Positions 1-7,327 of a stretch of 64,000 nt of DNA are shown here, piece by piece (the first letter of the stretch is position 1; every line of letters starts with the position of its first letter). A program made the translations under genes and the position numbers. Origin of the DNA: Anaerococcus sp. Marseille-P3915 (GTDB lineage Bacteria; Bacillota; Clostridia; Tissierellales; Peptoniphilaceae); assembly GCF_900258475.1 (NCBI RefSeq), contig NZ_LT984887.1:945919-1009918 (forward strand), given 5' to 3'. The notes beneath the pieces were generated by a model. It was not told where the DNA came from, made no database searches, and saw nothing but the letters and a program-made list of their open reading frames with translations.

Positions 1-136
1 TGTATTCACCTGTACCGTATTTTTTGTTTAGGGCTTGGGTGATTGCTGCTGTTGTTGTTGTTTTACCGTGGTCTACGTGGCCGATTGTACCAATATTAAT
101 ATGTGGTTTGCTTCTTTCAAATGTTTGTTTACTCAT
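1..136 (-). CDS. tuf: Elongation factor Tu, N-terminal part (cut by window edge)
   Basis: Only the first 45 codons are in the window, read right to left from an ATG at 136. The peptide starts [20 protein letters not shown] and includes the P-loop GHVDHGKT, which identifies the GTPase that delivers aminoacyl-tRNA to the ribosome. A strong AGGAGG site lies just upstream (about 143-148). The following stretch, [16 protein letters not shown], fits EF-Tu switch I. The rest of the gene lies before base 1. Confidence 0.97.
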   Translation of the reverse strand, partial: MSKQTFERSKPHINIGTIGHVDHGKTTTTAAITQALNKKYGTGEY

Positions 137-228
137 TAATTCCTCCTAATGTACTCTTATTCTTTATTTTACCATATTTATAATAAAAATTCTATTATTT
201 TATAGATAATTATTTTATTAAGTTTTAC

Positions 229-256
229 TTGCATTTTTTTATGTAGCTTGTATAAT
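229..256 (+). promoter_or_regulatory. Promoter of the tRNA-Thr gene
   Basis: A -35 box TTGCAT (229-234), a 16-bp spacer and a perfect -10 box TATAAT (251-256) end about ten bases before the tRNA. This is a typical vegetative promoter for a single tRNA gene. Confidence 0.75.
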
Positions 257-265
257 AAAATATAT

Positions 266-341
266 GCCACTTTAGCTCAGTAGGTAGAGCGCTTCCATGG
301 TAAGGAAGAGGTCCTCGGTTCAATTCCGGGAAGTGGCTCCA
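266..341 (+). tRNA. tRNA-Thr (anticodon GGT)
   Basis: A full cloverleaf can be drawn. The acceptor stem is GCCACTT/AAGTGGC, the D arm is GCTC/GAGC, the anticodon stem CTTCC/GGAAG encloses the loop ATGGTAA (anticodon GGT, threonine), and the T arm is CTCGG/CCGGG around TTCAATT. The CCA end is encoded (339-341). It has its own promoter and stands alone between two minus-strand genes. Confidence 0.96.
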
Positions 342-353
342 TTTTTTTGCAAT

Positions 354-415
354 AAAACAGACTTATTTTTTTAATCCCCACATAAATGGAGATTTTTAAA
401 TAAATCTGTTTTTTT
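354..415. terminator. Bidirectional hairpin between tRNA-Thr and the YeiH-family gene
   Basis: AAAACAGACTTATT (354-367) pairs with AATAAATCTGTTTT at the other end (about 400-413). An inner pair, AATCCCCA with TGGAGATT, extends the stem, and T-runs flank both sides. It can end the tRNA transcript on the plus strand and the YeiH transcript on the minus strand. Confidence 0.7.
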
Positions 416-417
416 AT

Positions 418-1434
418 TTATACTAGACCCATGGCATAAATTACTGCTATAGCAACTATTACTACTAATAAGGAAATAACAAACCCGTGAATCATTGGAT
501 TAATGCCTGCCTTTTTCATATCCCTATACTTAGTATTTAATCCTATTGCAGCAAGAGCTGCCACCATCAAAAATTTTGATATGGTTTTTAGATTATTTGA
601 TAAATTTTGAGATATAAGCCCCATTGAGTTTAGGCCAACCATTATTAAAAATCCTAAAATAAAATAAGGAATTATTGAACTAACAGAAAATTTCTTTTCT
701 ATATAATCATGTCCTAGTTTTTTAACTTCCAACCTATGATGTATAAGTCTAAATATCAGTACAACTGGTATTATTGATAAGGTTCTGGTAAGTTTTACCA
801 TTGTAGCAAAATCTCCTGCAGCATCTGAATAAGCAAAACCCGCTGCTACTACAGAACTTGTATCATTAACGGCTGTTCCTGTCCAAAGCCCGTAGGCCAT
901 ATCCGAAAGTCCTAGAGCCTTACCCATTATAGGAAAGACTACTATCATTAGCATATCAAATAAAAATGTTGCGCTCATTGCATAGGCAATATCCGTATCT
1001 TCAGCCTCTATAACAGGTGCTATGGCTGCTATTGCAGATCCTCCACAAATACCTGTGCCTGCTGATATGAGATTACTCATCTTCCAATTAAGACCTAAGG
1101 CTTTTCCTATAAAATATCCTGCTCCAAAACATGTTAATAAGGTAAATACCATTACATATATTGATAGCTTACCTACAGATAAAACCATATTTATGTTAAG
1201 GCTTGCTCCAAATAAAATGATTGCAAATTTTAAAAGCCTTTTTGATGTAAATCTTATACCATCTTTTAGGACTTTTTCGGTATCGATTATTGTATTTAAA
1301 AACATTCCTATAAATAATGCTATAACCGATCCACCAATTACGTGTATTGGCAATAAATTTTCTAAAAATTGCGAAACAAAAGCAATTAGTAAAGCCAAGC
1401 CTATGCCTGGTAAATATAATAATATTTTTTTCAT
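418..1434 (-). CDS. YeiH-family (UPF0324) membrane protein, putative sulfate/anion exporter
   Basis: The predicted protein has 338 residues from the ATG at 1434, which has a GGAGGG site just upstream; a longer frame to 1509 would run into the preceding gene and lacks a site. It has about nine to ten hydrophobic segments. The conserved GTGICGGSAIAAIAP stretch and WTGTAVNDTSSVVAA are hallmarks of the family known as YeiH or conserved hypothetical protein 698. A role in anion or organosulfonate export is only proposed for relatives. It lies downstream of the PerR-like gene, separated by a hairpin terminator, so expression may need readthrough. Confidence 0.85.
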   Translation of the reverse strand: MKKILLYLPGIGLALLIAFVSQFLENLLPIHVIGGSVIALFIGMFLNTIIDTEKVLKDGIRFTSKRLLKFAIILFGASLNINMVLSVGKLSIYVMVFTLLTCFGAGYFIGKALGLNWKMSNLISAGTGICGGSAIAAIAPVIEAEDTDIAYAMSATFLFDMLMIVVFPIMGKALGLSDMAYGLWTGTAVNDTSSVVAAGFAYSDAAGDFATMVKLTRTLSIIPVVLIFRLIHHRLEVKKLGHDYIEKKFSVSSIIPYFILGFLIMVGLNSMGLISQNLSNNLKTISKFLMVAALAAIGLNTKYRDMKKAGINPMIHGFVISLLVVIVAIAVIYAMGLV

Positions 1435-1455
1435 TTTCCCTCCATTCTTACTAAT

Positions 1456-1480
1456 AAAAAAAAGCGTTTGAAAAAACGCT
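1456..1480 (-). terminator. Hairpin terminator between the PerR-like gene and the YeiH-family gene
   Basis: On the minus strand AGCGTTT (1480-1474) and AAACGCT (1469-1463) enclose a TTTC loop and are followed by a run of T. It sits directly ahead of the YeiH ribosome binding site, so it would separate the two genes or act as a leader terminator. Confidence 0.7.
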
Positions 1481-1486
1481 AAATTT

Positions 1487-1930
1487 TCACTTACATTCTG
1501 GGCATACACCCCTATAGATTACTTCTGTGGTATCTATTATATAATCTTTTAGCATATCTGGTTTTTTCATGTCTGATATTTCCAAATCCTGAATTTTGCC
1601 GCAAGATTCACAAATAAAGTGGCCATGGTTAGGCCTTTTAAATTCATACCTCTTTGAAGACATATTAAAGTCGAGCTCTTTTACAAGTTTATTTTTTACG
1701 AAAAGATTTAAGCTATTGTAAACTGTAGCTTGACTAATTACAGGATCCTTAGTTACTAAGTCACTAAAAATCATCTCTGCTGTTGGGTGAATAGGATGGG
1801 TTATCAAATAATCCAAAATTAATAATCTCTGGTGAGATATCCTTATATTTTTGTCTTGAAGAATTTTTTTGAGTTTATTAAGTCGTTTATCAGGATCTTC
1901 ATCTCTTAAACTCTCTACATACTTGTGCAT
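1487..1930 (-). CDS. Fur-family metalloregulator, PerR-like
   Basis: This is a 147-residue DNA-binding repressor of the Fur superfamily. A winged-helix part (ISHQRLLILDYL, QATVYNSLNLFVKNKLVKEL) is followed by a dimer domain with structural zinc cysteines CESCG and CPEC and a histidine cluster NHGHF. The phrases GLVKEL-like, SKRYEF and YRGVCPEC are closer to PerR (peroxide sensor) than to Fur, but the metal choice cannot be settled from sequence. The ATG at 1930 is preferred because AAGGTG lies nine bases upstream; a GTG at 1942 is the alternative. A Fur/PerR-type box lies just upstream of its promoter, suggesting self-regulation. Confidence 0.85.
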   Translation of the reverse strand: MHKYVESLRDEDPDKRLNKLKKILQDKNIRISHQRLLILDYLITHPIHPTAEMIFSDLVTKDPVISQATVYNSLNLFVKNKLVKELDFNMSSKRYEFKRPNHGHFICESCGKIQDLEISDMKKPDMLKDYIIDTTEVIYRGVCPECK

Positions 1931-1953
1931 ATTTTCCCACACCTTTCTATTTT

Positions 1954-1983
1954 AGAATATACGTGAAAATGTCTATTTGTCAA
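1954..1983 (-). promoter_or_regulatory. Promoter of the PerR-like gene
   Basis: On the minus strand the -35 box is a perfect TTGACA (1983-1978). The -10 box is TATATT or TATTCT (1961-1954) at a spacing of 16-18 bases. The start codon follows about 25 bases later. Confidence 0.75.
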
Positions 1984-1987
1984 CCAT

Positions 1988-2002
1988 TGGGAATGATTAT
2001 CT
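1988..2002. promoter_or_regulatory. Putative Fur/PerR box
   Basis: TGGGAATGATTATCT matches the 7-1-7 consensus TGATAATNATTATCA at 11 of 14 fixed positions. It lies immediately upstream of the -35 box of the PerR-like gene, a fitting place for autoregulation. Confidence 0.6.
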
Positions 2003-2100
2003 AAATCAATCCTCTACGTTTAAAAAGGGTTATTTTTAAATTTTTTGAATAAAAGCCTATAAGTATATGAATAAGTATTCTTACTATTAAGTGATTATAT

Positions 2101-2136
2101 AAAAATTTAAAAGCTCCCAGTTGAATACTAGGAGCC
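2101..2136 (-). terminator. Terminator of the rplJ-rplL operon
   Basis: On the minus strand GCTCCTAGT pairs with ACTGGGAGC (one G-T pair), followed by TTTTAAATTTTT. It closes the operon after rplL, so rpoB does not follow here. Confidence 0.85.
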
Positions 2137-2162
2137 TTTACTAAATTTAAATTATTATTTAA

Positions 2163-2546
2163 TTAAGCTAATTCTACTTCAGCGCCTGCTTCTTCTAGAG
2201 CTGCTTTAACTTCTTCAGCCTTATCTTTAGCTACGCCTTCAAGTACGTTTCCTGGAGCACCGTCTACAAGTGCTTTAGCTTCTTTTAGTCCAAGACCAGC
2301 TACATCTTTAACAACTTTGATTACGTTGATTTTTGATTGTCCAGCTGATTTAAGAACTACGTCAAATTCTGATTTTTCTGCTGCTGCTTCACCAGCTGCT
2401 CCGCCTGCTGCTGGAGCTGCTACTGCTACTGCTGCTTGTGCAGATACGTCAAATTCTTCTTCGATTGCTTTAACTAGTTCTGAAAGTTCAAGAACTGTAA
2501 GATTTTTGATTTCTTCTAATAGGTTTGTTACTTTTTCTGATGCCAT
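2163..2546 (-). CDS. rplL: 50S ribosomal protein L7/L12
   Basis: The protein has 127 residues, the usual length. The N-terminal dimerization part (about 1-35, with [17 protein letters not shown]), an Ala/Gly-rich hinge (about 36-56) and the C-terminal domain that recruits translation factors ([20 protein letters not shown]) are all present. It is the multi-copy stalk protein of the large subunit, held on the ribosome by L10. It follows rplJ by 29 bases and ends at an intrinsic terminator, so its level can be set together with L10 by the upstream leader. Confidence 0.98.
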   Translation of the reverse strand: MASEKVTNLLEEIKNLTVLELSELVKAIEEEFDVSAQAAVAVAAPAAGGAAGEAAAEKSEFDVVLKSAGQSKINVIKVVKDVAGLGLKEAKALVDGAPGNVLEGVAKDKAEEVKAALEEAGAEVELA

Positions 2547-2575
2547 TTTTATATTCTCCTTAAATTATATTGTTA

Positions 2576-3124
2576 TTATGCTGCTTCGTTTTCTTTTTTG
2601 CTTGCCACTTCATTAAGGGCGATAGCAAGTTTAGATATAGTGTTATTAAGATCTCCAGCAAGAGTTCTAATAGGTGCTTGTAATACATTTGCAAGCATTG
2701 AGTGAAGTACTTCTGTTCCTGGTAATGTAGCTATTGCCATCATTTGTTCACTATTTTGGTAGTTTCCTTCAACTATACCTGATTTAAGTGTTAACTTGTC
2801 TGCGTTTTCGTCGTTTTCTTTTCTGTAGTCAACTGCTATCTTTGGTCCGTCAACTAATTCTGTGTTTGAGAAGATTAGTGCGTTTGATCCCTTTAGGTCT
2901 TCGATTAATTCTGTATATCCAAGTTCTTCAAAAGCAAATCTCATCATTGTATTCTTGTAAACTTTGTATTCAGTGTCTTTTTCTCTGAATTTGTTACGAA
3001 GATCTGTGATTTCCTTAACGTCCATGCGGTCAAAACCTACTAATGTTACTGATTTCGCATTTTCGATTTTTCCTTTGATTTCATCAACTACTAGCTGTTT
3101 AGCTGCTATAGCTTTTTCGCTCAC
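2576..3124 (-). CDS. rplJ: 50S ribosomal protein L10
   Basis: The protein has 182 residues and begins at a GTG (3124-3122) seven bases after AGGAGG. The N-terminal rRNA-binding half (LVVDEIKGKIENAKSVTLVGF, YRVYKNTMMRFAFEE-like) and the C-terminal helix that holds L7/L12 dimers are recognizable. It is the base of the ribosomal stalk. The L10-L12 complex is known to bind its own mRNA leader and lower expression, and that leader is visible directly upstream. Confidence 0.98.
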   Translation of the reverse strand: MSEKAIAAKQLVVDEIKGKIENAKSVTLVGFDRMDVKEITDLRNKFREKDTEYKVYKNTMMRFAFEELGYTELIEDLKGSNALIFSNTELVDGPKIAVDYRKENDENADKLTLKSGIVEGNYQNSEQMMAIATLPGTEVLHSMLANVLQAPIRTLAGDLNNTISKLAIALNEVASKKENEAA

Positions 3125-3156
3125 TTTTTCACCTCCTAAGGCTAATGGTAGGTATA

Positions 3157-3285
3157 TAAAAACCCCACTTATAAAGACACCTTAAAGATGCCCATACCGG
3201 TGGGGATGTGTGTAATTTTCCCACCTATACGCAATTATTAAACATTTATGTCTGCGTAGTCTTTGGTAGCCTGTTTATTTGACTT
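3157..3285 (-). ncRNA. L10 leader (autoregulatory ribosomal protein leader) with attenuator
   Basis: The minus-strand RNA between the rplJL promoter and rplJ carries the conserved L10-leader features, including CCAAAGAC and GCGTATAGGTGGG. It ends in a terminator-like hairpin in which CCCCAC (3205-3200) pairs with GTGGGG (3168-3163) and is followed by TTTTTA. An inner hairpin GGCATC/GGTGTC lies inside. In known cases, binding of the L10-L12 complex favours termination. Confidence 0.85.
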
Positions 3286-3289
3286 TTAT

Positions 3290-3317
3290 ATTATATCACC
3301 AATTTCTAAAAATGCAA
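3290..3317 (-). promoter_or_regulatory. Promoter of rplJ-rplL
   Basis: On the minus strand TTGCAT (3317-3312), 16 bases and TATAAT (3295-3290) lie directly after the rplA stop codon. Transcription from here would start just before the L10 leader and give rplJL its own control. Confidence 0.75.
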
Positions 3318-3318
3318 A

Positions 3319-4029
3319 TTATTTTTCAGCTAATTCTGCAGCTTTAGCTGGGTTTAGTTTAACACCAGGACCCATTGTTGATGATACGGTGATTGATCTG
3401 ATATATTTACCCTTTGCTGCTGCTGGTCTAGCTTTTACTACTTCTGTAATTAAAGCTCTGATATTTTCAGTAAGTTTTTCAGCACCAAATGATACTTTTC
3501 CTGTTGGTACGTGGATAAGGTTAGCTTTGTCTGTTCTGTATTCTACCTTACCTGCTTTGATGTCAGCGATAGCTTGTGCTACATCATTTGTTACTGTACC
3601 TGTTTTTGGGTTTGGCATTAGGCCTTGAGGTCCTAGTACTCTACCTAGTCTACCTACTGTTGCCATCATATCTGGTGTAGCTATTACTACATCAAAATCT
3701 AACCAACCATCTTTTTGGATTTTTTCAGCATATTCTTCATTACCTGCAAAATCTGCTCCAGCTGATAGAGCTTCATCTATTCTATCATCTTTTACAAATG
3801 CAAGTACTCTTTGAACCTTACCTGTACCGTGTGGTAGGATTACAGTTCCTCTTACTTGTTGGTCAGCGTGACGGCTGTCAACACCGAGCTTGAAGTGTAA
3901 TTCTACTGTTTCGTCAAAGTTTGCCTTTGCTGTTTTTTCTACTATTTCTATCGCTTCATTTAGTTCGTATTCTTTTGTAGAATCATAAGATGCCTTTGAT
4001 TCTAAGTATTTTTTTCCTCTTTTAGCCAT
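3319..4029 (-). CDS. rplA: 50S ribosomal protein L1
   Basis: The protein has 236 residues, full length. It begins [10 protein letters not shown] and carries the family motif [22 protein letters not shown] together with the [20 protein letters not shown] stretch. L1 forms the mobile stalk next to the E site and helps tRNA release; free L1 often represses its own operon. It follows rplK by 37 bases with a clear ribosome binding site. Confidence 0.98.
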   Translation of the reverse strand: MAKRGKKYLESKASYDSTKEYELNEAIEIVEKTAKANFDETVELHFKLGVDSRHADQQVRGTVILPHGTGKVQRVLAFVKDDRIDEALSAGADFAGNEEYAEKIQKDGWLDFDVVIATPDMMATVGRLGRVLGPQGLMPNPKTGTVTNDVAQAIADIKAGKVEYRTDKANLIHVPTGKVSFGAEKLTENIRALITEVVKARPAAAKGKYIRSITVSSTMGPGVKLNPAKAAELAEK

Positions 4030-4066
4030 TTAATTCCTCCTGTGGTAAACGAGTTAATCTCTCCCA

Positions 4067-4495
4067 CTAATCTTCTACAGTGACTCCCATACTTCTTGCT
4101 GTTCCTGCTATCATACTTACTGCAGCTTCTAAGCTTGCAGCGTTAAGATCTTCCATCTTTGTTTTAGCAATTTCTTCAAGTTGGCTTCTCTTGATTGATC
4201 CAACTTTCTTTTTGTTTGGTTCTCCAGAACCCTTAGCAAGATTTATTGCTTTCTTGATTAATACTGGTGCTGGTGGTGTTTTTGTTATAAATTTAAATGT
4301 TCTATCTGTATAAATAGTCATTTCTACCGGTATTATCATTCCTGCTTGGTCAGCTGTCTTAGCATTAAATGCTTGTACGAACTCCATGATGTTAATTCCG
4401 TGAGGTCCTAGTGCGGTACCTACTGGTGGTGCAGGAGAAGCTGCTCCTGCTGGTACTTGTAATTTTACTATCGCTTGTATATCTTTTTCTGCCAT
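4067..4495 (-). CDS. rplK: 50S ribosomal protein L11
   Basis: The protein has 142 residues. The N-terminal domain has the proline-rich [19 protein letters not shown] stretch that contacts the thiostrepton/GTPase-centre rRNA, and the C-terminal domain has [12 protein letters not shown] and the rRNA-binding MGVTVED end. It is needed for factor-dependent GTP hydrolysis and, in species with RelA, for the stringent response. It lies between nusG and rplA, the standard order. Confidence 0.98.
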   Translation of the reverse strand: MAEKDIQAIVKLQVPAGAASPAPPVGTALGPHGINIMEFVQAFNAKTADQAGMIIPVEMTIYTDRTFKFITKTPPAPVLIKKAINLAKGSGEPNKKKVGSIKRSQLEEIAKTKMEDLNAASLEAAVSMIAGTARSMGVTVED

Positions 4496-4547
4496 TTTTA
4501 CCTCCTTGTGGTGATTCGGGTTCCCCCTCCCACTTATTTAGACAGTA

Positions 4548-5138
4548 CTAAATTTCCTCTATATCGCTATATTCTAAGTCTATTAATGTATCACGGCCAA
4601 ACATATCTACGTATGCCTTGATAGTACCCTTTTGCTTGTCGATTTCATCGATTTTTGCTACGAAATCCTTAAATGGTCCGGCAATAATATTTACACTATC
4701 ACCTACATTTACATTAATATTAAGAACTGGTTCTTTCTCTTTTACACCAAACTTTCTTACTTCAGCTGGTGTAAGAGCTACTGGATCACCATCTGGTCCA
4801 ACAAAACCTGTTACCCCTTGGGTATTTCTTATTATATACCAAGACTTATTGGTTATGTTCATCTTGACCATTACATAGCCTGGAAATAGCTTTCTAGTTT
4901 TGACTTTTTTGTCGTTATTTTTTACTTCGACATATTCTTCAGTTGGTACAGTTACATCTATAATATCTGGATTTTGTTCATTATCTATCATCATCTGAAT
5001 CTTATCAGAGACTCTATTTTCATATCCAGTATAGGTGTGAACTACATACCATTTAGCATTTTTCTCTGCTTCTGTAAGTTCTGTCTTGTTTTCTTCTTCC
5101 TTTATATTCTCGTCAAAATTTAAAGAATCAGTCATCAT
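4548..5138 (-). CDS. nusG: Transcription termination/antitermination factor NusG
   Basis: The protein has 196 residues. An acidic N-terminal extension (about 1-27) precedes the NGN domain (WYVVHTYTGYENRV, then KLFPGYVMVKM and FVGPDGDPVALT), and a KOW domain (about 140-196, VNIIAGPFKDF) follows. NusG binds RNA polymerase and modulates pausing and coupling to ribosomes. Two ATGs stand in a row (5138 and 5135), and the AGGTGA site is better spaced for the second. It starts four bases after secE. Confidence 0.97.
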   Translation of the reverse strand: MMTDSLNFDENIKEEENKTELTEAEKNAKWYVVHTYTGYENRVSDKIQMMIDNEQNPDIIDVTVPTEEYVEVKNNDKKVKTRKLFPGYVMVKMNITNKSWYIIRNTQGVTGFVGPDGDPVALTPAEVRKFGVKEKEPVLNINVNVGDSVNIIAGPFKDFVAKIDEIDKQKGTIKAYVDMFGRDTLIDLEYSDIEEI

Positions 5139-5142
5139 TCAC

Positions 5143-5325
5143 CTACATTATAATTGAAAGTAGGAAATGGAAGACCTTATCAAGGACCCAAATAGATACT
5201 GCTGTTACAGCACTAATAGCTATTACTATTAAAGAATACTCAATTGTAGTCTTTAAAGTAGGCCATTGAATCTTTTTATATTCTTTAATGACTCCACTAA
5301 AGAAAGAATCTTTTTTCTTAGCCAT
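5143..5325 (-). CDS. secE: Preprotein translocase subunit SecE
   Basis: The protein has 60 residues, the short Gram-positive form. A basic amphipathic start with FFSGVIKEYKKIQWPT, the classic SecE signature, is followed by a single membrane helix (about 28-52). SecE clamps SecY in the membrane. It lies between rpmG and nusG, the conserved order. Confidence 0.96.
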   Translation of the reverse strand: MAKKKDSFFSGVIKEYKKIQWPTLKTTIEYSLIVIAISAVTAVSIWVLDKVFHFLLSIIM

Positions 5326-5333
5326 TGTTACTC

Positions 5334-5483
5334 CTACTTTGTTTCTTTATGAACTGTGTGCTTTTTGCAGAATGGACAATATTTTTTAAGCTCAATTCTT
5401 TCACTATGAGTAGTTTTGTTTTTAGTTGTATCATAGTTTCTGTTTTTGCATTCTGTGCATTCTAATTTAACTTTAGTTCTCAT
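5334..5483 (-). CDS. rpmG: 50S ribosomal protein L33
   Basis: The protein has 49 residues and starts [17 protein letters not shown]. It carries two CxxC pairs (CTEC and CPFC), so it is the zinc-binding form of L33. It is the first gene of the secE-nusG-rplK-rplA operon and has an AGGAGG site seven bases before its ATG. Confidence 0.97.
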   Translation of the reverse strand: MRTKVKLECTECKNRNYDTTKNKTTHSERIELKKYCPFCKKHTVHKETK

Positions 5484-5529
5484 AAAACACCTCCTATTTA
5501 CTTATACGGATACTTCCATACAATGAATT

Positions 5530-5558
5530 ATATTACCATCTAAGTCTACCTTTGTCAA
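5530..5558 (-). promoter_or_regulatory. Promoter of the rpmG-secE-nusG-rplKA operon
   Basis: On the minus strand TTGACA (5558-5553), 17 bases and TAATAT (5535-5530) precede rpmG by about 45 bases. It is close to consensus, as expected for ribosomal genes. Confidence 0.8.
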
Positions 5559-5563
5559 TATTT

Positions 5564-5887
5564 TTAGTCGATTTTTAGAAGATTTTTTAAAAAAGTTTCT
5601 CTCTTTTTGATAAGAACTTTTCTTAAATCATCTAAATCATGATTTGAAAAGCAATAATCCGAATAAGAAATGAGTATATCTTCTATATCATCAAGCTCAT
5701 AAAGACCATCTTCATAAACCCTTCCTAGGTACTCATCCTCCCTGTCATAGTACATTACTGGTGGATAGCCCTTAAGATTTGATGTATCAAAGGCTATATA
5801 GGATTCTTTGGCATAAACCCTATCTTTTATTATTAACATCTTCTCTCTAATATCTATTTCTCGTCCAGACTTAAAATCTTTAATCAA
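5564..5887 (-). CDS. Small conserved-looking protein of unknown function
   Basis: The frame has 107 codons and starts with TTG at 5887, overlapping the end of glmM by eight bases. An ATG at codon 17 (5839), preceded by AGAGAGAAG, is an alternative start. The peptide is soluble, rich in Asp, Tyr and Lys, without cysteine pairs or membrane segments, and ends in a Lys-rich helix. I do not recognise the family. The overlap and shared strand suggest translational coupling to glmM. It ends just before the rpmG promoter region. Confidence 0.65.
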   Translation of the reverse strand: MIKDFKSGREIDIREKMLIIKDRVYAKESYIAFDTSNLKGYPPVMYYDREDEYLGRVYEDGLYELDDIEDILISYSDYCFSNHDLDDLRKVLIKKRETFLKNLLKID

Positions 5888-7229
5888 GGCTTAATCCATT
5901 ATCTTTGATAGCTTTTACAATTTCTTCTGCAGCTTCGTGGGCGCCTTCTTCTGTTTCTGCCTCAACCATTACCCTAACAAGTGGCTCTGTTCCAGATTTA
6001 CGAACTAAAACTCTACCTGAGTCAGCAAGGTTAGATGTTATTTTTTCAATCACAGAAGCCACTCCTGCATTATCTAAAACTGTATCCTTATCCTTAACCC
6101 TTACATTTATTAAGACTTGTGGGTAGATTTTTAAATCTCTTAATAAAGTTTTAAGATCAGATTTTGATTCTATAACAGCTTCCATAATTTTAAGAGATGT
6201 TAGGATTCCGTCACCTGTATTGGCAAATTTCTTTAATATTATATGTCCTGATTGCTCTCCACCTAGTTCTATGTCCTCTTCATACATTCTTTGGTGGACG
6301 AATTTATCACCTACATCAGTTTTTTCATAGCCAATTCCTAAATTATCAAAGGCTTTATATAGGCCAATATTTGACATTACAGTTGTAACTACCTTATTAG
6401 ATTCTAGACCGCCTTCTTTTTTCATGTAGTTTGCAAGTATATAAAGTATAGCATCCCCATCGACTATATTTCCTTCAGAATCTACTGCTATACATCTATC
6501 AGCATCTCCATCATAAGCAAAGCCAATATCAAGTTTATTTTTAACTACAAAATCCCTTAAGACGTCTATATGAGTTGATCCAGCATTGTTATTTATATTA
6601 AAACCATTAGGTTCATCATTTATTACAAAGGTATCAGCTCCAAGCGCATCATATACCGGTTTTGCAATTGTAAAGGCTGCTCCATTTGCTGGATCAAGAC
6701 CCACTCTCATTCCCTCAAAAGATTTAGTTACAGTTTGAATTAAATATGCTATATATCTATTCCTACCGCCTATATAATCAACAGTCCTTCCTATATCTTC
6801 ACCCTTAGCAAGATCAATAGATTTTATGTCTGCATCTATATATTCTTCAAGGCTTTCTAGGAAGTCATCCTCCATTTTCTCACCATTTTTGTTTATAAGC
6901 TTGATACCATTGTCATGGTAAGGATTATGACTTGCTGTAATCATAATTCCACAGTCAAAATCTTCTACTCTAGTTATATATGAAACTGAAGGAGTTGTAG
7001 TAACATGGAGAAGATAAGCATTTGAACCTGATGAAGTAATACCAGCTGATAGGGCATCTTCAAACATATATGAAGACCTTCTGGTATCCTTGCCTATAAG
7101 AATTTTTCCATTTCCATTTTTCTTTTTAGAAAAATAATCGCCTATAAATCTTCCGATTTTAAAGGCATGATAAACATTTAGCCCTTCATTAGCCTCTCCT
7201 CTAAAACCATCTGTACCAAAATATTTCAT
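5880..7229 (-). CDS. glmM: Phosphoglucosamine mutase
   Basis: The protein has 449 residues. It converts glucosamine-6-phosphate to glucosamine-1-phosphate for UDP-GlcNAc and so feeds peptidoglycan. The start MKYFGTDGFRGEAN, the catalytic phosphoserine loop TASHNP (Ser100), the metal loop DGDADR and the phosphate-binding RKSGTEPLVRVMVE near the C-terminus match the GlmM family at usual length. An upstream TATAAT (7273-7268) could be its -10 box. Confidence 0.97.
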   Translation of the reverse strand: MKYFGTDGFRGEANEGLNVYHAFKIGRFIGDYFSKKKNGNGKILIGKDTRRSSYMFEDALSAGITSSGSNAYLLHVTTTPSVSYITRVEDFDCGIMITASHNPYHDNGIKLINKNGEKMEDDFLESLEEYIDADIKSIDLAKGEDIGRTVDYIGGRNRYIAYLIQTVTKSFEGMRVGLDPANGAAFTIAKPVYDALGADTFVINDEPNGFNINNNAGSTHIDVLRDFVVKNKLDIGFAYDGDADRCIAVDSEGNIVDGDAILYILANYMKKEGGLESNKVVTTVMSNIGLYKAFDNLGIGYEKTDVGDKFVHQRMYEEDIELGGEQSGHIILKKFANTGDGILTSLKIMEAVIESKSDLKTLLRDLKIYPQVLINVRVKDKDTVLDNAGVASVIEKITSNLADSGRVLVRKSGTEPLVRVMVEAETEEGAHEAAEEIVKAIKDNGLSLD

Positions 7230-7327
7230 TTATATCTCCTTAAAATTTAACTTCTTTACTTTTTTATATTATACCCTATTGATAAATTTACAAAAAATTG
7301 GGTAGAAAAATTAGGAAGGAGTAAAGT

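Noticed and set aside
1022-1471. 149-codon frame on the plus strand
   Set aside because: It is a shadow of the YeiH-family gene and has no recognisable protein features.
3263-3628. 121-codon frame on the plus strand
   Set aside because: It is antisense to rplA and the L10 leader; the ribosomal protein gene and leader explain the sequence.
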